Shown: positions 1 to 8,627 of the stretch, piece after piece
Position numbering within the stretch: position 1 is the first letter of the stretch
Layout: each line of letters opens with the position of its first letter
Assembly: GCF_900104445.1 (NCBI RefSeq)
Contig: NZ_FNJI01000005.1
Location: 1-64,000, forward strand
DNA: 64,000 bases
Direction: 5' to 3'
Source of the DNA: Desulforhopalus singaporensis
GTDB lineage: Bacteria; Desulfobacterota; Desulfobulbia; Desulfobulbales; Desulfocapsaceae
Notes under the pieces: generated by a model
What the model saw: only the letters and a program-made list of their open reading frames with translations
The model's database searches: none
Told to the model about the DNA's origin: nothing
Position numbers and translations under genes: made by a program

Positions 1-159
1 GATATGGGGATCCTGCTGACCTTTATGTTTGTCTGGAACATGGTCGGCGCCCTTCTGGTTCTGCCGGCATTGGCAAGGTTTCTGGTCAAGCCGGAGGTGC
101 GTCCTGCGGAAAATCTGGAGGCGGTGAAAACGCAGTGTACTCCGATAGCTGTTCGATGA
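1..159 (+). CDS. RND/MMPL-family exporter, C-terminal fragment
   Basis: The window opens inside a reading frame that ends at TGA 157-159. The 52 visible residues hold a hydrophobic helix with the pattern FMFVWNMVGALLVLPALARFL. It resembles the last transmembrane helix of RND-superfamily predicted exporters (MMPL/hydrophobe efflux type), which end in a short cytoplasmic tail as here. The substrate cannot be judged because the periplasmic loops and catalytic helices lie outside the window. The next gene starts about 450 bases downstream, so this is probably the end of its own operon. The family call rests on one helix only. Confidence 0.6.
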   Translation, partial: DMGILLTFMFVWNMVGALLVLPALARFLVKPEVRPAENLEAVKTQCTPIAVR

Positions 160-287
160 CCCGACAAGACTGCAAAATTGCGGCATAGGACAGGGGGATT
201 CCTCACATGCGGAAAATGTTATGCCAGGGGGGATTGTTTTACTGTTGGTAATGTGGATGTCCCGTTTTTTTTCGTGCGGTTGATACT

Positions 288-306
288 ATGACAAAAGATT
301 TGTCAT
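288..306. promoter_or_regulatory. Perfect inverted repeat, operator-like
   Basis: ATGACAAA, then AGA, then TTTGTCAT: arms of 8 bp with no mismatch and a 3-nt centre. It lies about 300 bp upstream of the flavoenzyme start. The compact geometry suits a dimeric repressor site. The regulator is unknown and none is encoded next to it. Confidence 0.4.
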
Positions 307-309
307 CCA

Positions 310-343
310 GGTAAATCCCAACCTGTCGGAGCCGGGATTTACC
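310..343 (+). other. Stem-loop (10-bp perfect arms)
   Basis: GGTAAATCCC at 310-319 pairs with GGGATTTACC at 334-343 across a 14-nt loop. No T-run follows on either strand, so it is not a typical intrinsic terminator. It could be the end of the exporter transcript or a leader structure. Confidence 0.4.
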
Positions 344-413
344 GACTCGCCGCAACAGCAAGCTCTGAAGATCAATTTGGTGAAGCGGGTAAAGATAATC
401 CTTGCCTTATCGT

Positions 414-427
414 TTACGTTGACGTAA
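414..427. promoter_or_regulatory. Palindrome TTACGT-TG-ACGTAA, operator-like
   Basis: A perfect 6-bp-arm palindrome with a 2-nt centre, about 180 bp upstream of the flavoenzyme start at 606. This form is typical of a dimeric regulator site. The downstream genes look like acyl-CoA catabolism, so a fatty- or branched-acid regulator is plausible, but none can be named from the sequence. Confidence 0.4.
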
Positions 428-605
428 GATGAATATTGTCACATGGAGAACAACCTGTCAAGAGCAGAACCGGGTAAATTTGTCCAACAAAAAAAAATGG
501 CGAGGATAGGTTCGGGATAACGTCGATAAGAAGGTTTTGTGCGGTGTTTTTGGTTAAAGAAAACTCGGATTGCTGTTGAGCGTGAAAGTAAAAGACGGAG
601 GCAAT

Positions 606-2609
606 ATGGACGATTTACTGTTTCAGCCAATTACAATTGGTAACCTTGCAGTCAAGAACAGAATCTCGATGCCGGCAATGCACACCAATATGTGCCAGGA
701 TTTCATGGTGACCGACAAGCTGATCCAGTTTTATGCCGAGAGGGCACGGGGCGGAGTCGGCATGATTACGGTTGGTTATGCAACGGTTGATGAGCTTTGC
801 GGGTCCGGCCAGTGTCTCGGAGCGCACAAGGACGAATTTATTCCTGGTCTTGGCCGCCTTGCCGGCACCATCAAAGATCTGGGAGCCAGGGCACTTGTTC
901 AGATTAATCATCCGGGAAGATATGTCCCGTCACGTTCGATCAACGGACTCCAGCCTGTTGCACCTTCCGCCATCCCTTCGCGATTGACCAAAGAAACGCC
1001 GAGGGAGCTGGATTCTGAAGAGATCGGTGCGGTGGTTCAATCTTTTGCAGATGCGGCAGCCCGGGTACAGGCTGCTGGTTTCGACGGAGTGGAAGTGCTC
1101 TGCGGTACAGGTTATCTGATAAGCGAATTCCTGTCTCCGCTGACAAATAAACGCAACGACGGTTATGGCGGCACCCTTGAAAATCGAATGCGCTTCGGGG
1201 TGGAGGTGATCTCGGCGATTCGCAAAACGGTGGGTGATGACTTCACCCTGCTGGCAAGGGTCAACGGCAATGATTTCATGCCGGGCGGCAATAGTCCTCA
1301 AGAGTTGCAGATGTTCGCAAGGACTTTGGAGGAAGCGGGCATAGATGGTGTGAATGTAAACGTTGGATGGCATGAGGCCCGTGTCCCGCAGATTATTGGT
1401 TCGGTACCACGCGGGGTATTTTCTTACCTGGCAGAGGGGATCAAGCAGGTGGTCGGGGTGCCGGTTATAGCTGGCCACAGGATCAACGACCCTGTCACTG
1501 CTCGAGAACTGATTGCCGATGGTAAATGTGACATGGTCGCCATGGGGCGTGCACTCATTGCGGATCCCCAACTGCCAAACAAGGCTCAAAGCGGTCGCGA
1601 AAAAGAGATTCTGCATTGCGTGGCCTGCGGGCAGGGATGTTTTGATCATATTTTCAAGGCAAAGCCGATCGAGTGTCTGTGCAACCCAAAAGCCGGACAT
1701 GAGCGATCTGCGCGGGTAACAACAAGCAGCCGACCTCGACGGGTTATGGTAGTTGGCGGTGGCGCCGCAGGCATCAGCGCGGCACTTTCGGCTGCAGAGA
1801 CGGGGCATGAGGTCAAGCTTTACGAAAAAAGTGGCCGGCTTGGCGGCCAGCTCTTTTTAGCAGGTGCTCCTCCAGGAAGAGAAGAATTTCTGACGCTGGC
1901 GGCAGACCTTGCTAACCAAGTTGCCGGAAGCCGCGTTCAAGTGATTTTCAATACGGCGGTTGATGTTGCGCTGGTTGAAAAAGAAGCTCCGGAGGCTGTC
2001 ATCCTGGCAACCGGAGGTGTACCGCTGACACCGCCGATCCCTGGCGTGGAACTGCCGCATGTCGTTCAGGCCTGGGACGTGTTGCAGGGCAGAGTATCCC
2101 CCGGACGGAGGATTGTGGTGATCGGCGGCGGAGCTGTCGGGGTGGAGACTGCACTGATGTTGGCCGAGAGTGGAACAATGTCCGCCGAGGCCCTCAAGTT
2201 CCTGTTGGTCAATCAGGCTGCGACGCCTGAGGAACTGTACCGGCTTGCCACCAGAGGGAGTAAGGAGGTTTTTCTGATCGAGATGATTGATAAGATCGGT
2301 AAGGACATCGGTCTTACCACTCGATGGGCGATGCTGCAGGATATCTCCCGAGTGGGGGTATCTGTGCAACAGGAAACCAGGGCGATGGAAATTACCCCCG
2401 GGGGGGTGATGGTGGAGCGTGCCGGAAAAATCGTGAAACTGCCATGTGACACTGTCGTTTTGGCTGCCGGATCCCGTGCTTACAATCCACTACAAAAACA
2501 GCTGGAAAAAATTGGGATATCTTGCCGGGTGATTGGTGATGCGGAAAGGATAGGACTTGTTTTTGACGCGATCCATTCCGGGTTTGGTGCCGGCAGGAGT
2601 GTGGTGTAA
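606..2609 (+). CDS. NADH:flavin oxidoreductase / 2,4-dienoyl-CoA reductase-like
   Basis: A 667-residue two-part flavoenzyme. The N-terminal ~350 residues form an Old Yellow Enzyme-type TIM barrel (FQPITIGNLAVKNRISMPAM, later SEFLSPLTNKRNDGYGG). They are followed by a cysteine cluster CVACGQGC...CLCNP for a 4Fe-4S centre. The C-terminal half is a pyridine nucleotide-disulfide type FAD/NAD(P) module with two GxGxxG motifs (VVGGGAAGISAAL and VIGGGAVGVETAL). This is the architecture of bacterial FadH-type enoate reductases, which pass electrons from NAD(P)H to an unsaturated acyl substrate. The ATG at 606 is preferred over upstream starts because GGAGG sits at 597-601. An acyl-CoA dehydrogenase follows about 95 bases downstream on the same strand. 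The exact substrate is unknown. Confidence 0.85.
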   Translation: MDDLLFQPITIGNLAVKNRISMPAMHTNMCQDFMVTDKLIQFYAERARGGVGMITVGYATVDELCGSGQCLGAHKDEFIPGLGRLAGTIKDLGARALVQINHPGRYVPSRSINGLQPVAPSAIPSRLTKETPRELDSEEIGAVVQSFADAAARVQAAGFDGVEVLCGTGYLISEFLSPLTNKRNDGYGGTLENRMRFGVEVISAIRKTVGDDFTLLARVNGNDFMPGGNSPQELQMFARTLEEAGIDGVNVNVGWHEARVPQIIGSVPRGVFSYLAEGIKQVVGVPVIAGHRINDPVTARELIADGKCDMVAMGRALIADPQLPNKAQSGREKEILHCVACGQGCFDHIFKAKPIECLCNPKAGHERSARVTTSSRPRRVMVVGGGAAGISAALSAAETGHEVKLYEKSGRLGGQLFLAGAPPGREEFLTLAADLANQVAGSRVQVIFNTAVDVALVEKEAPEAVILATGGVPLTPPIPGVELPHVVQAWDVLQGRVSPGRRIVVIGGGAVGVETALMLAESGTMSAEALKFLLVNQAATPEELYRLATRGSKEVFLIEMIDKIGKDIGLTTRWAMLQDISRVGVSVQQETRAMEITPGGVMVERAGKIVKLPCDTVVLAAGSRAYNPLQKQLEKIGISCRVIGDAERIGLVFDAIHSGFGAGRSVV

Positions 2610-2703
2610 CTGGTTCTGTCAGAGGAGCGGGCCCGACGGCTTGAAAATTTTACAACGTCCTGTTTATACGGGTCAATCAACAAAAATTGCAAGGAATAAA
2701 ATC

Positions 2704-4407
2704 ATGAACTTACTGAATCCCCATAAGTATGAAGGCAAAGGGCTGGATGAAAAGACGCAGGCAATGATGCGGAAGGTCATCGACTATTTTGAGCAAAAAG
2801 GATTGAAAAGTATCAAGGAAGACTACCACAACCGGGTGTGGAACTACGAGTTTGTAGACTTCATGAAGGAACATAACGTCCTGGCGACCCTGATGACACC
2901 GTCCGGGTATGGTGCGGAAGATTCACGCTGGGATACTTACCGGAATGTTGCATTTGCCGAGCTCATGGGCTTCTACGGGTTCACCTATTGGTATACGTTT
3001 CAGGTCACCATGCTGGGGCTCGCTCCTGTCTGGATGGGATGCAATGAAGAGATCAAGCACAAAACCGCCAAACTTCTTCAGGAAGGCGAAGTTTTCGCCT
3101 TCGGGTTATCGGAAAAGGAGCATGGGGCCGACATCTACTCGAGCGACATGATGCTCCATCCCCAGCCTGATGGCTCCTATGTGGCAAGGGGCGATAAATA
3201 CTATATCGGCAATGGCAACGAGGCGGCTATCGTGTCCACTTTCGGTAAGATGGCCGATAGCGGTGAATATGTCTTTTTCGGGGTTGACTCCAAGCATGAA
3301 AAGTACGAGTGCGTGAAAAATGTCGTTAACCAGCAGAACTATGTCGCCGAATATGTACTGCATGACTACCCCATCACTGAAGCAGATATCATGGAAACAG
3401 GTCCCAAGGCCTGGGACAACATGCTCAATACCATCAATGTCTGCAAGTTCAATCTCGGGTTCGGCGGTATCGGCCTCTGTACCCACGCTTTCTATGAAGC
3501 CATTGATCACGCCGCCAACAGAAACGTCTACGGCATGTTCGTCACCGATTTTCCTCATGTCAAACGACTGTTTACCGATGCCTACTGCAGGCTCGTCGCC
3601 ATGAAGCTTTTTTCTGATCGGGCCACCGATTACATGCGGAGTGCGGGGCCTGAAGATCGTCGTTACCTGCTTTACAATCCAATGGTTAAAATGAAGGTGA
3701 CGACGCAGGGTGAAGAGGTGATCAATCTTTTATGGGATGTTATCGCCGCCAAGGGATTTGAAAAAGACACCTTTTTCGAAATGGCCGGGATAGAAATACG
3801 GGGACTTCCAAAGTTGGAAGGGACCGTTCATGTCAACATTGCCCTGATCGTCAAGTTCATGAAGAACTATCTGTTCAACCCGAAGGAGTTCCCGAAGGTG
3901 GTCCAGCGAACGGATGCTGTCAATGACGACTTCCTGTTTGATCAAGGCCCCACCAAAGGACTGGGCCGCATACAGTTCCATGATTATAACCTGGCATACA
4001 AGGGAGTCGATCTTCCCAATGTCAATCTGTTCAAAGAGCAGATAAATCTTTTCAAGGAATTCCTCATGAAGGCTACTCCGGATGCGGACCAGGCGAAGGA
4101 TATTGATTACCTTCTCGCCGTAGGGGAAGTTTTCTGTCTTGTGCCATATGGTCAGCTCATCCTGGAAAATTGCGAAATCCTCGGTGTTGAAGATGATCTG
4201 GTCAACGAAATATTTGACTTCATGGTGAGGGATTTTTCAAAGCATGCTCTGACAATTCACTCAAAACCGAGCAATACCGAGTTGCAGCGGGAGCTGTCCC
4301 TCAAGATGATCAAGGCGCCGGCGGCGAATCCTCAACAATTTGCAAAGATCTGGAAGAACTATGTCTACGCCATGAAGGATCAGTACCGGATGAAAGATCA
4401 AGAATAA
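2704..4407 (+). CDS. Acyl-CoA dehydrogenase, long form
   Basis: A 567-residue flavoprotein expected to oxidise an acyl-CoA to the enoyl-CoA. FAFGLSEKEHGADIYSSDM matches the acyl-CoA dehydrogenase middle-domain signature, followed by the beta region and the C-terminal helical domain. LEGT near residue 375 sits where the catalytic glutamate loop (YEGT) lies in many members. The protein is longer than the usual ~380-400 residues, with an extra C-terminal region of about 150 residues. The start at 2704 is chosen for the AAGGA at about 2690 and the sensible N-terminus. It is presumably co-transcribed with the dienoyl-CoA reductase-like gene, forming a small acyl-CoA redox module. Substrate chain length cannot be told. 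Confidence 0.85.
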   Translation: MNLLNPHKYEGKGLDEKTQAMMRKVIDYFEQKGLKSIKEDYHNRVWNYEFVDFMKEHNVLATLMTPSGYGAEDSRWDTYRNVAFAELMGFYGFTYWYTFQVTMLGLAPVWMGCNEEIKHKTAKLLQEGEVFAFGLSEKEHGADIYSSDMMLHPQPDGSYVARGDKYYIGNGNEAAIVSTFGKMADSGEYVFFGVDSKHEKYECVKNVVNQQNYVAEYVLHDYPITEADIMETGPKAWDNMLNTINVCKFNLGFGGIGLCTHAFYEAIDHAANRNVYGMFVTDFPHVKRLFTDAYCRLVAMKLFSDRATDYMRSAGPEDRRYLLYNPMVKMKVTTQGEEVINLLWDVIAAKGFEKDTFFEMAGIEIRGLPKLEGTVHVNIALIVKFMKNYLFNPKEFPKVVQRTDAVNDDFLFDQGPTKGLGRIQFHDYNLAYKGVDLPNVNLFKEQINLFKEFLMKATPDADQAKDIDYLLAVGEVFCLVPYGQLILENCEILGVEDDLVNEIFDFMVRDFSKHALTIHSKPSNTELQRELSLKMIKAPAANPQQFAKIWKNYVYAMKDQYRMKDQE

Positions 4408-4526
4408 GACCTGGTAGGACAGCAGTAACTGCGGCGAGGGCGCAGGCAGCAGAAACTCTCCCCTCATTGTGTTGCTGACGTCTTTGAAGCGCAGGCGATG
4501 AAAGCCTTGATCACCTCCTGAACCGG

Positions 4527-4557
4527 CGCCCCCATAGTCAGCTATGGGGGCGTTTTT
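4527..4557 (+). terminator. Intrinsic terminator
   Basis: An 11-bp perfect stem, CGCCCCCATAG at 4527-4537 with CTATGGGGGCG at 4542-4552, has a 4-nt loop and is followed by TTTTT. It lies 120 bases after the acyl-CoA dehydrogenase and ends that transcript before the convergent activase gene. Confidence 0.9.
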
Positions 4558-4641
4558 GTTGCAGTGCGAACCATGTCACGGGTCCGGTTCAGGAATTGCT
4601 GGGGCTGATACATGCTCCTCCCTGAAAAGGGAGCAGGGGGA

Positions 4642-5619
4642 TCAGACAGAAATCTTATGGTTTGTTCCCGCGACAGCCGGAACGCCGTACTCTCTCATGA
4701 CTTCAGCAAGAGAAAGAAGAGTCTTTTCCCATACCTCCCGTTCCGGGGTGACCAGCGTCGCCATGGGGTATTCCCTCCCCAGTGAAGCGTACTTGTCTTC
4801 TCCCAGCTTGCGAAATGGTAACAGCTGGACCTGGAGAATTTTTCCGTTCAACTCTTCTTTGATGAAACGTGCTGTGGCGCGAATATTCTCTTCTGTGCCG
4901 TTATGCTCGGGAACGACCGGGATACGGATGATGGTCGGTTTGCCGGACGCAACAACGTGTTTGATGTTGGCGAGGATGAGTTGGTTGGAAACAGCGGTGA
5001 ACTGGAGATGCTTTTCACAATCCATATGCTTGAGATCACAGAAGAGAAGGTCAATCAGCGGCAGCGCTTCATCCAGAGTTTTCTGTCTGTAGTTCAGCGC
5101 TGTTTCCATGCAGGTGTTGATGCCTTCTGCTCTGGCTGCTCTCAACAGCTCTATGGTGAACTGCGGCTGGATGAGAGCTTCACCTCCTGACAGGGTTATG
5201 CCACCTCCGGATTCTAGATAGAAGTCTTTGTCCTTGAGCACCTCGTGTAGTACTTCGGCGACAGTGACCCTTTGCCCCCAGACCTTGATCGCGTTGGTCG
5301 GGCAGACAGAAGCACAGACCGTATAGTCCAGCTGGTTCTCTGATTCAATTCTTGTGATTCGGTTATTCTCTACGATCAGTGCTGATTGGTCTGGCGCAGC
5401 TTGTCGGCACTGGCCGCACTTGTCGATACCGATGCAACGATCTGGGTAGACTCCCAGCTGCAGGCGGGACTCGATGCTTTCAGGGTTGCTGCACCACAGG
5501 CAGCGCAAGGTACAGCCCTTGATGAAAACGACGGTACGTATTCCTGGACCGTCGTGGACGCTGAATCTTTGAATGTTGAATATCGTCCCGGCTACATCGG
5601 GGTTATATTGCCTCTTCAT
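4642..5619 (-). CDS. Glycyl radical enzyme activating enzyme (radical SAM)
   Basis: A 325-residue activase that should use S-adenosylmethionine and a 4Fe-4S cluster to install the glycyl radical on the adjacent enzyme. The radical-SAM motif CxxxCxxC is C36, C40, C43 (GCTLRCLWCSNPES). It follows the FSVHDGPGIRTVVFIKGC segment typical of PFL activases. An auxiliary ferredoxin-like insert follows (C62, C68, C71 and a later CASVCPTNA), as in activases of non-PFL glycyl radical enzymes. GGGITLSGGEAL is the SAM-binding GGE region. The gene lies 54 bases downstream of the radical enzyme on the same strand, with a strong hairpin in the gap and no good Shine-Dalgarno, so expression probably depends on the upstream gene. 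Confidence 0.93.
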   Translation of the reverse strand: MKRQYNPDVAGTIFNIQRFSVHDGPGIRTVVFIKGCTLRCLWCSNPESIESRLQLGVYPDRCIGIDKCGQCRQAAPDQSALIVENNRITRIESENQLDYTVCASVCPTNAIKVWGQRVTVAEVLHEVLKDKDFYLESGGGITLSGGEALIQPQFTIELLRAARAEGINTCMETALNYRQKTLDEALPLIDLLFCDLKHMDCEKHLQFTAVSNQLILANIKHVVASGKPTIIRIPVVPEHNGTEENIRATARFIKEELNGKILQVQLLPFRKLGEDKYASLGREYPMATLVTPEREVWEKTLLSLAEVMREYGVPAVAGTNHKISV

Positions 5620-5640
5620 ATAGAACTGGTCCCAGGATGG

Positions 5641-5664
5641 ACGGCGCCCCGCGGGGGGCGCCGT
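5641..5664 (-). other. GC-rich hairpin between radical enzyme and activase
   Basis: ACGGCGCCCC at 5641-5650 pairs with GGGGCGCCGT at 5655-5664, with a 4-nt loop. It sits between the stop of the radical enzyme and the activase start. No T-run follows on the transcribed strand, so it is unlikely to terminate fully. It more likely stabilises the upstream message or lowers activase output. Confidence 0.6.
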
Positions 5665-5672
5665 GTGATGGC

Positions 5673-8147
5673 TTAATCGAATGACATTTCGGTACGGGTC
5701 ATAATATCACGCCGCAACTCATCGCTGAGTTCGGACCAGTGTGCGCTGTACCCCGCAACACGGACCATCAGGCCACGATACTTGTCCGGATTTTTATATG
5801 CATCCTTGAGCAGGGCTCCGCTGATAACGTTCAGCTGCATTTCCTGCCCTGCCTTGAAGTAGGATCTATATAGAGAGACAAGGTTGTTGACACCTGAATC
5901 TCCGGACAGGGTGGACGGGGAGAAGCGCAGATTGAGCAACGTTCCGTTAGACATCCGTTCCTGGTGCAGTTTCCCCGCCGACTTGATAACCGCTGTCGGG
6001 CCCTTGCGGTCGTGGGAGGCGACATACGTATGGACAGGGCCGATGCAGTCGGATAACGGCTCGTGGTTTTTGCGTCCCTCGGCCGACGCAGCCTGGACCA
6101 TGCCGAACGGGACGTTGGCAGAAACCGTGTAAACCCCGGGCTGGAAAACTCCCCCGCGGGGATTTGGGATACCTTCCACGGCATCACAGTAGATATCGGT
6201 AGCGTAGATGGCCAGTTCATCAGCATAGTCGTCGTCATTACCGTAGTGGTGGACTTTGTCGCTGTTGACCAGGTGATAAAGGGACTCATGCCCTTCCCAG
6301 TTTGCCTGGACGGCAGCCTGAAGCTCGGCCGCGCTTACTCTCTTCTCTTCGAATACCAGCTGCTTGATGACCGAGAGGCAATCGGCAGTCGAGCCAACCC
6401 CGGTGCACTGCGGTCCGGTAAAGTTATAGACAGCCGCGCCGGTGTTGACATCCTGGCCCTTGGCAATGCAGTCATCAATCAAAAGGGAAAGATAGGGCAG
6501 GGGCTTGAGCTCGCGATGGACATCGTCCATGATGTTTGTGCCGCGGGCGTGAATGTCAACCCAGTATATCATCTGCTCTTCATAGGATTTCTTGAGCTCA
6601 TCAAAAGACGCGAAGTCCTCAAGTCGGCCAGTTGCCGGCCCGAGACGGCCCTTGTCCTGGTGGCCGAGGGCGTAACCATCGTTCATGGCCAGTTCGAGAA
6701 CCCTGGCGATGCTGAAATAGGCCGAATCGTGCCACCCGTATTCTTTACCGGGGACACTCAGCTCGACGCAGCCGACGACGACGAAATTACGCGCATCTTC
6801 AAGACTGACGCCTCTGTTCCGCATGGCCTTGATACACGCCTCGTCACTGAAAATTTTAGGCTCGCCGGTCCCCATGCGCATCGCTTTTGCTATTTTCTGG
6901 GCAAAACGATCCGGAGTGTTCTTGTGGATACGTGCTGCCATCCAGGGGTGGCCCAGGCGGGTGTGGGCAACCATGTCAATGAACATGTCGGAGAGTTCGT
7001 TGGTAGCGTCATTGCCGTCACCGTCAACACCACCAATGGTGACGGTGCTGGTCCCCAGAGCACGACCGCTATTGGCCTGGGTGGTCAGCCAGTCGCGCAG
7101 CTTCATGAAGTTGGTGTTCAAGGCCGCCAGACACTCGATAACTTCCTGAATAAAGTCTTTTTTAACGCCGTTCTTGATATCGTTTTGGAAGTAGGGCAGC
7201 AGCGTTTGATCCAGGCGGCCGTAAGAAACGGAGTGACCGTTTGATTCAATGATGATAAGGCTCCAGGCCAGGTGCGTCAGCTGCAGCGCCTGCCAAAAGG
7301 TTTGTGGCGGTTGCTCCGCGATATGGTCCAGGTTGTCGGCCATCTGCACCAGTTCGTCGCGCCGAGCTCCTTCAGCGTTGACAGCCTTGCTGCGCGCAAG
7401 CTCAGCGTAGCGGTGGATGTAGTCCATGGCCGCGTCCAGAACAATCAGCTGGGCACGGTAGAAGATGCTGCGCTCGTCCCCCTCCGGCAGGGCCGCCAAC
7501 TTTTCCTGAACCAGGCTGCGGATGCCGGCATAGCCCAGCTTGAAGAGACGATCGGTGTCGGCAACCAGGTGACCAACGCCGGCAAAGTGATAAAGGCTGG
7601 TGGAGTAAAGCATGATGCCCATGAAATCTCCCTTCATCTCTTCCGGGGTCATGCGGCTGAGAATGGTGTCGGACACTGTTTTACCTTGCCAGTAGTCGGC
7701 GATGCCCAGCAGGTCATCACGAACTTTGTCACTGTAGGTGTAGCAGTTGTTGGGGCGCTCCCGCAGAACCGGGGGGCCGTCTCCCTTGAGCTCATTAACG
7801 ATCCACTGATAGGAAAACTCGGGGTAGATCGGGCAGGATTTCGGCGGAGCGGCACAGTCGCCAACCAGCAGCTGCCCATCAGCGATCTGCAGGGTGACGT
7901 TACGGAGAATGTGGGCGAGGGTGGAGGCAACTTTGATCTGTTGCGGCTCATCACTATATTTCTGGTAAGCCTCGGTTGCCAGCAACGCTCTCTCGCTGTC
8001 GACCGTCCAGCCACTTTCATAGTACCAGTTACGCAGACGGTTAATGCGTGGGAAGGGTGAAGGATCATTGACGACACCTGATACGCCAACACCCCAGTTG
8101 TCTTCATCAAATCCAATTTCTGCCAGCGCCTTGACCGTAGCGTTCAT
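5673..8147 (-). CDS. Glycyl radical enzyme (PFL-like eliminase/lyase, substrate unknown)
   Basis: An 824-residue glycyl radical enzyme. The radical site is in MVRVAGYSAHWSEL, with the glycine at residue 799. The thiyl cysteine is C460 in VVGCVELSVPG. E462 in the C-x-E arrangement is the general base of the dehydratase/lyase branch (glycerol dehydratase, choline lyase, isethionate lyase types). Pyruvate formate-lyase instead has adjacent cysteines. Further family marks are SYGRLDQTLLPYF and FRG-type pocket segments around H193 and D197. All catalytic residues look intact. The reaction is therefore probably radical elimination from a small hydroxylated or amino substrate; which one is not readable. 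No microcompartment shell gene is nearby. The AGGAGG upstream of ATG 8147 supports the start. Confidence 0.92.
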   Translation of the reverse strand: MNATVKALAEIGFDEDNWGVGVSGVVNDPSPFPRINRLRNWYYESGWTVDSERALLATEAYQKYSDEPQQIKVASTLAHILRNVTLQIADGQLLVGDCAAPPKSCPIYPEFSYQWIVNELKGDGPPVLRERPNNCYTYSDKVRDDLLGIADYWQGKTVSDTILSRMTPEEMKGDFMGIMLYSTSLYHFAGVGHLVADTDRLFKLGYAGIRSLVQEKLAALPEGDERSIFYRAQLIVLDAAMDYIHRYAELARSKAVNAEGARRDELVQMADNLDHIAEQPPQTFWQALQLTHLAWSLIIIESNGHSVSYGRLDQTLLPYFQNDIKNGVKKDFIQEVIECLAALNTNFMKLRDWLTTQANSGRALGTSTVTIGGVDGDGNDATNELSDMFIDMVAHTRLGHPWMAARIHKNTPDRFAQKIAKAMRMGTGEPKIFSDEACIKAMRNRGVSLEDARNFVVVGCVELSVPGKEYGWHDSAYFSIARVLELAMNDGYALGHQDKGRLGPATGRLEDFASFDELKKSYEEQMIYWVDIHARGTNIMDDVHRELKPLPYLSLLIDDCIAKGQDVNTGAAVYNFTGPQCTGVGSTADCLSVIKQLVFEEKRVSAAELQAAVQANWEGHESLYHLVNSDKVHHYGNDDDYADELAIYATDIYCDAVEGIPNPRGGVFQPGVYTVSANVPFGMVQAASAEGRKNHEPLSDCIGPVHTYVASHDRKGPTAVIKSAGKLHQERMSNGTLLNLRFSPSTLSGDSGVNNLVSLYRSYFKAGQEMQLNVISGALLKDAYKNPDKYRGLMVRVAGYSAHWSELSDELRRDIMTRTEMSFD

Positions 8148-8237
8148 TTTCGTCCTCCTGTGCTGTTTTTATTTGCTTCTTGTATGAACCCTGTAAGTTA
8201 TGGTTTTTGCCTGCTGATTGTTTTATTCATATATGTA

Positions 8238-8266
8238 ACAGTAACGGCGTTACCTGAACTTGTCAA
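8238..8266 (-). promoter_or_regulatory. Predicted promoter with embedded palindrome (glycyl radical enzyme)
   Basis: On the minus strand, TTGACA (8266-8261) and TACTGT (8243-8238) are spaced by 17 bp, about 90 bases before the start codon. The spacer contains a perfect palindrome GTAACG-C-CGTTAC (8241-8253), placed as an operator between -35 and -10. This suggests repression, or MerR-like control. The -10 match is moderate. Confidence 0.45.
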
Positions 8267-8561
8267 CAAAAAAAAATACATGACGGGACTGGTGCTCCTG
8301 CATGTCCTGCCGGGGCGGAAAGATCTCTCCGCAAAAAGCCAATACAGGCGCTGTTTATGGCTCAGGTGGTGAAGATGCAGAAAATAGATTGTGGGTGATC
8401 GATGAATCGTGTATGGGGCGCTGGTGGCGCGGCACCATATGTCCCGGTTTTCTCTGCAATGTGCCAGATACCATTGTCGCACGATCGCCGGATGAGGGGC
8501 GACACCAGGAAAAAGCAAGCCGTTGAACGCAAAAGATTATGCAGGGATTATTCAACTCAAG

Positions 8562-8627
8562 CTGAAGCGGACTCCGCTTGGCAGGCAGCCTCGCAGGACT
8601 CATTTTCGGAGTCGGCTTCAGTTTTTT
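8562..8627 (+). terminator. Long hairpin with T-run
   Basis: Fifteen-base arms with one mismatch, CTGAAGCGGACTCCG at 8562-8576 and CGGAGTCGGCTTCAG at 8607-8621, are followed by TTTTTT on the plus strand. Both neighbouring genes run on the minus strand, so this end belongs to no recognised plus-strand gene. It may guard against read-through toward the reductase gene or end a small unrecognised RNA. Confidence 0.55.

Larger units (their letters stand above)
160..605. other. Intergenic region with three inverted repeats
   Basis: No convincing gene is present. The stretch separates the exporter tail from the flavoenzyme at 606 and contains three clear inverted repeats, at 288-306, 310-343 and 414-427, listed separately. 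It probably carries the promoter and operators of the oxidoreductase and acyl-CoA dehydrogenase pair. Confidence 0.6.

Noticed and set aside
6063-7244. A 393-codon plus-strand frame
   Set aside because: It lies wholly inside the glycyl radical enzyme on the opposite strand and has no ribosome-binding site or family resemblance.
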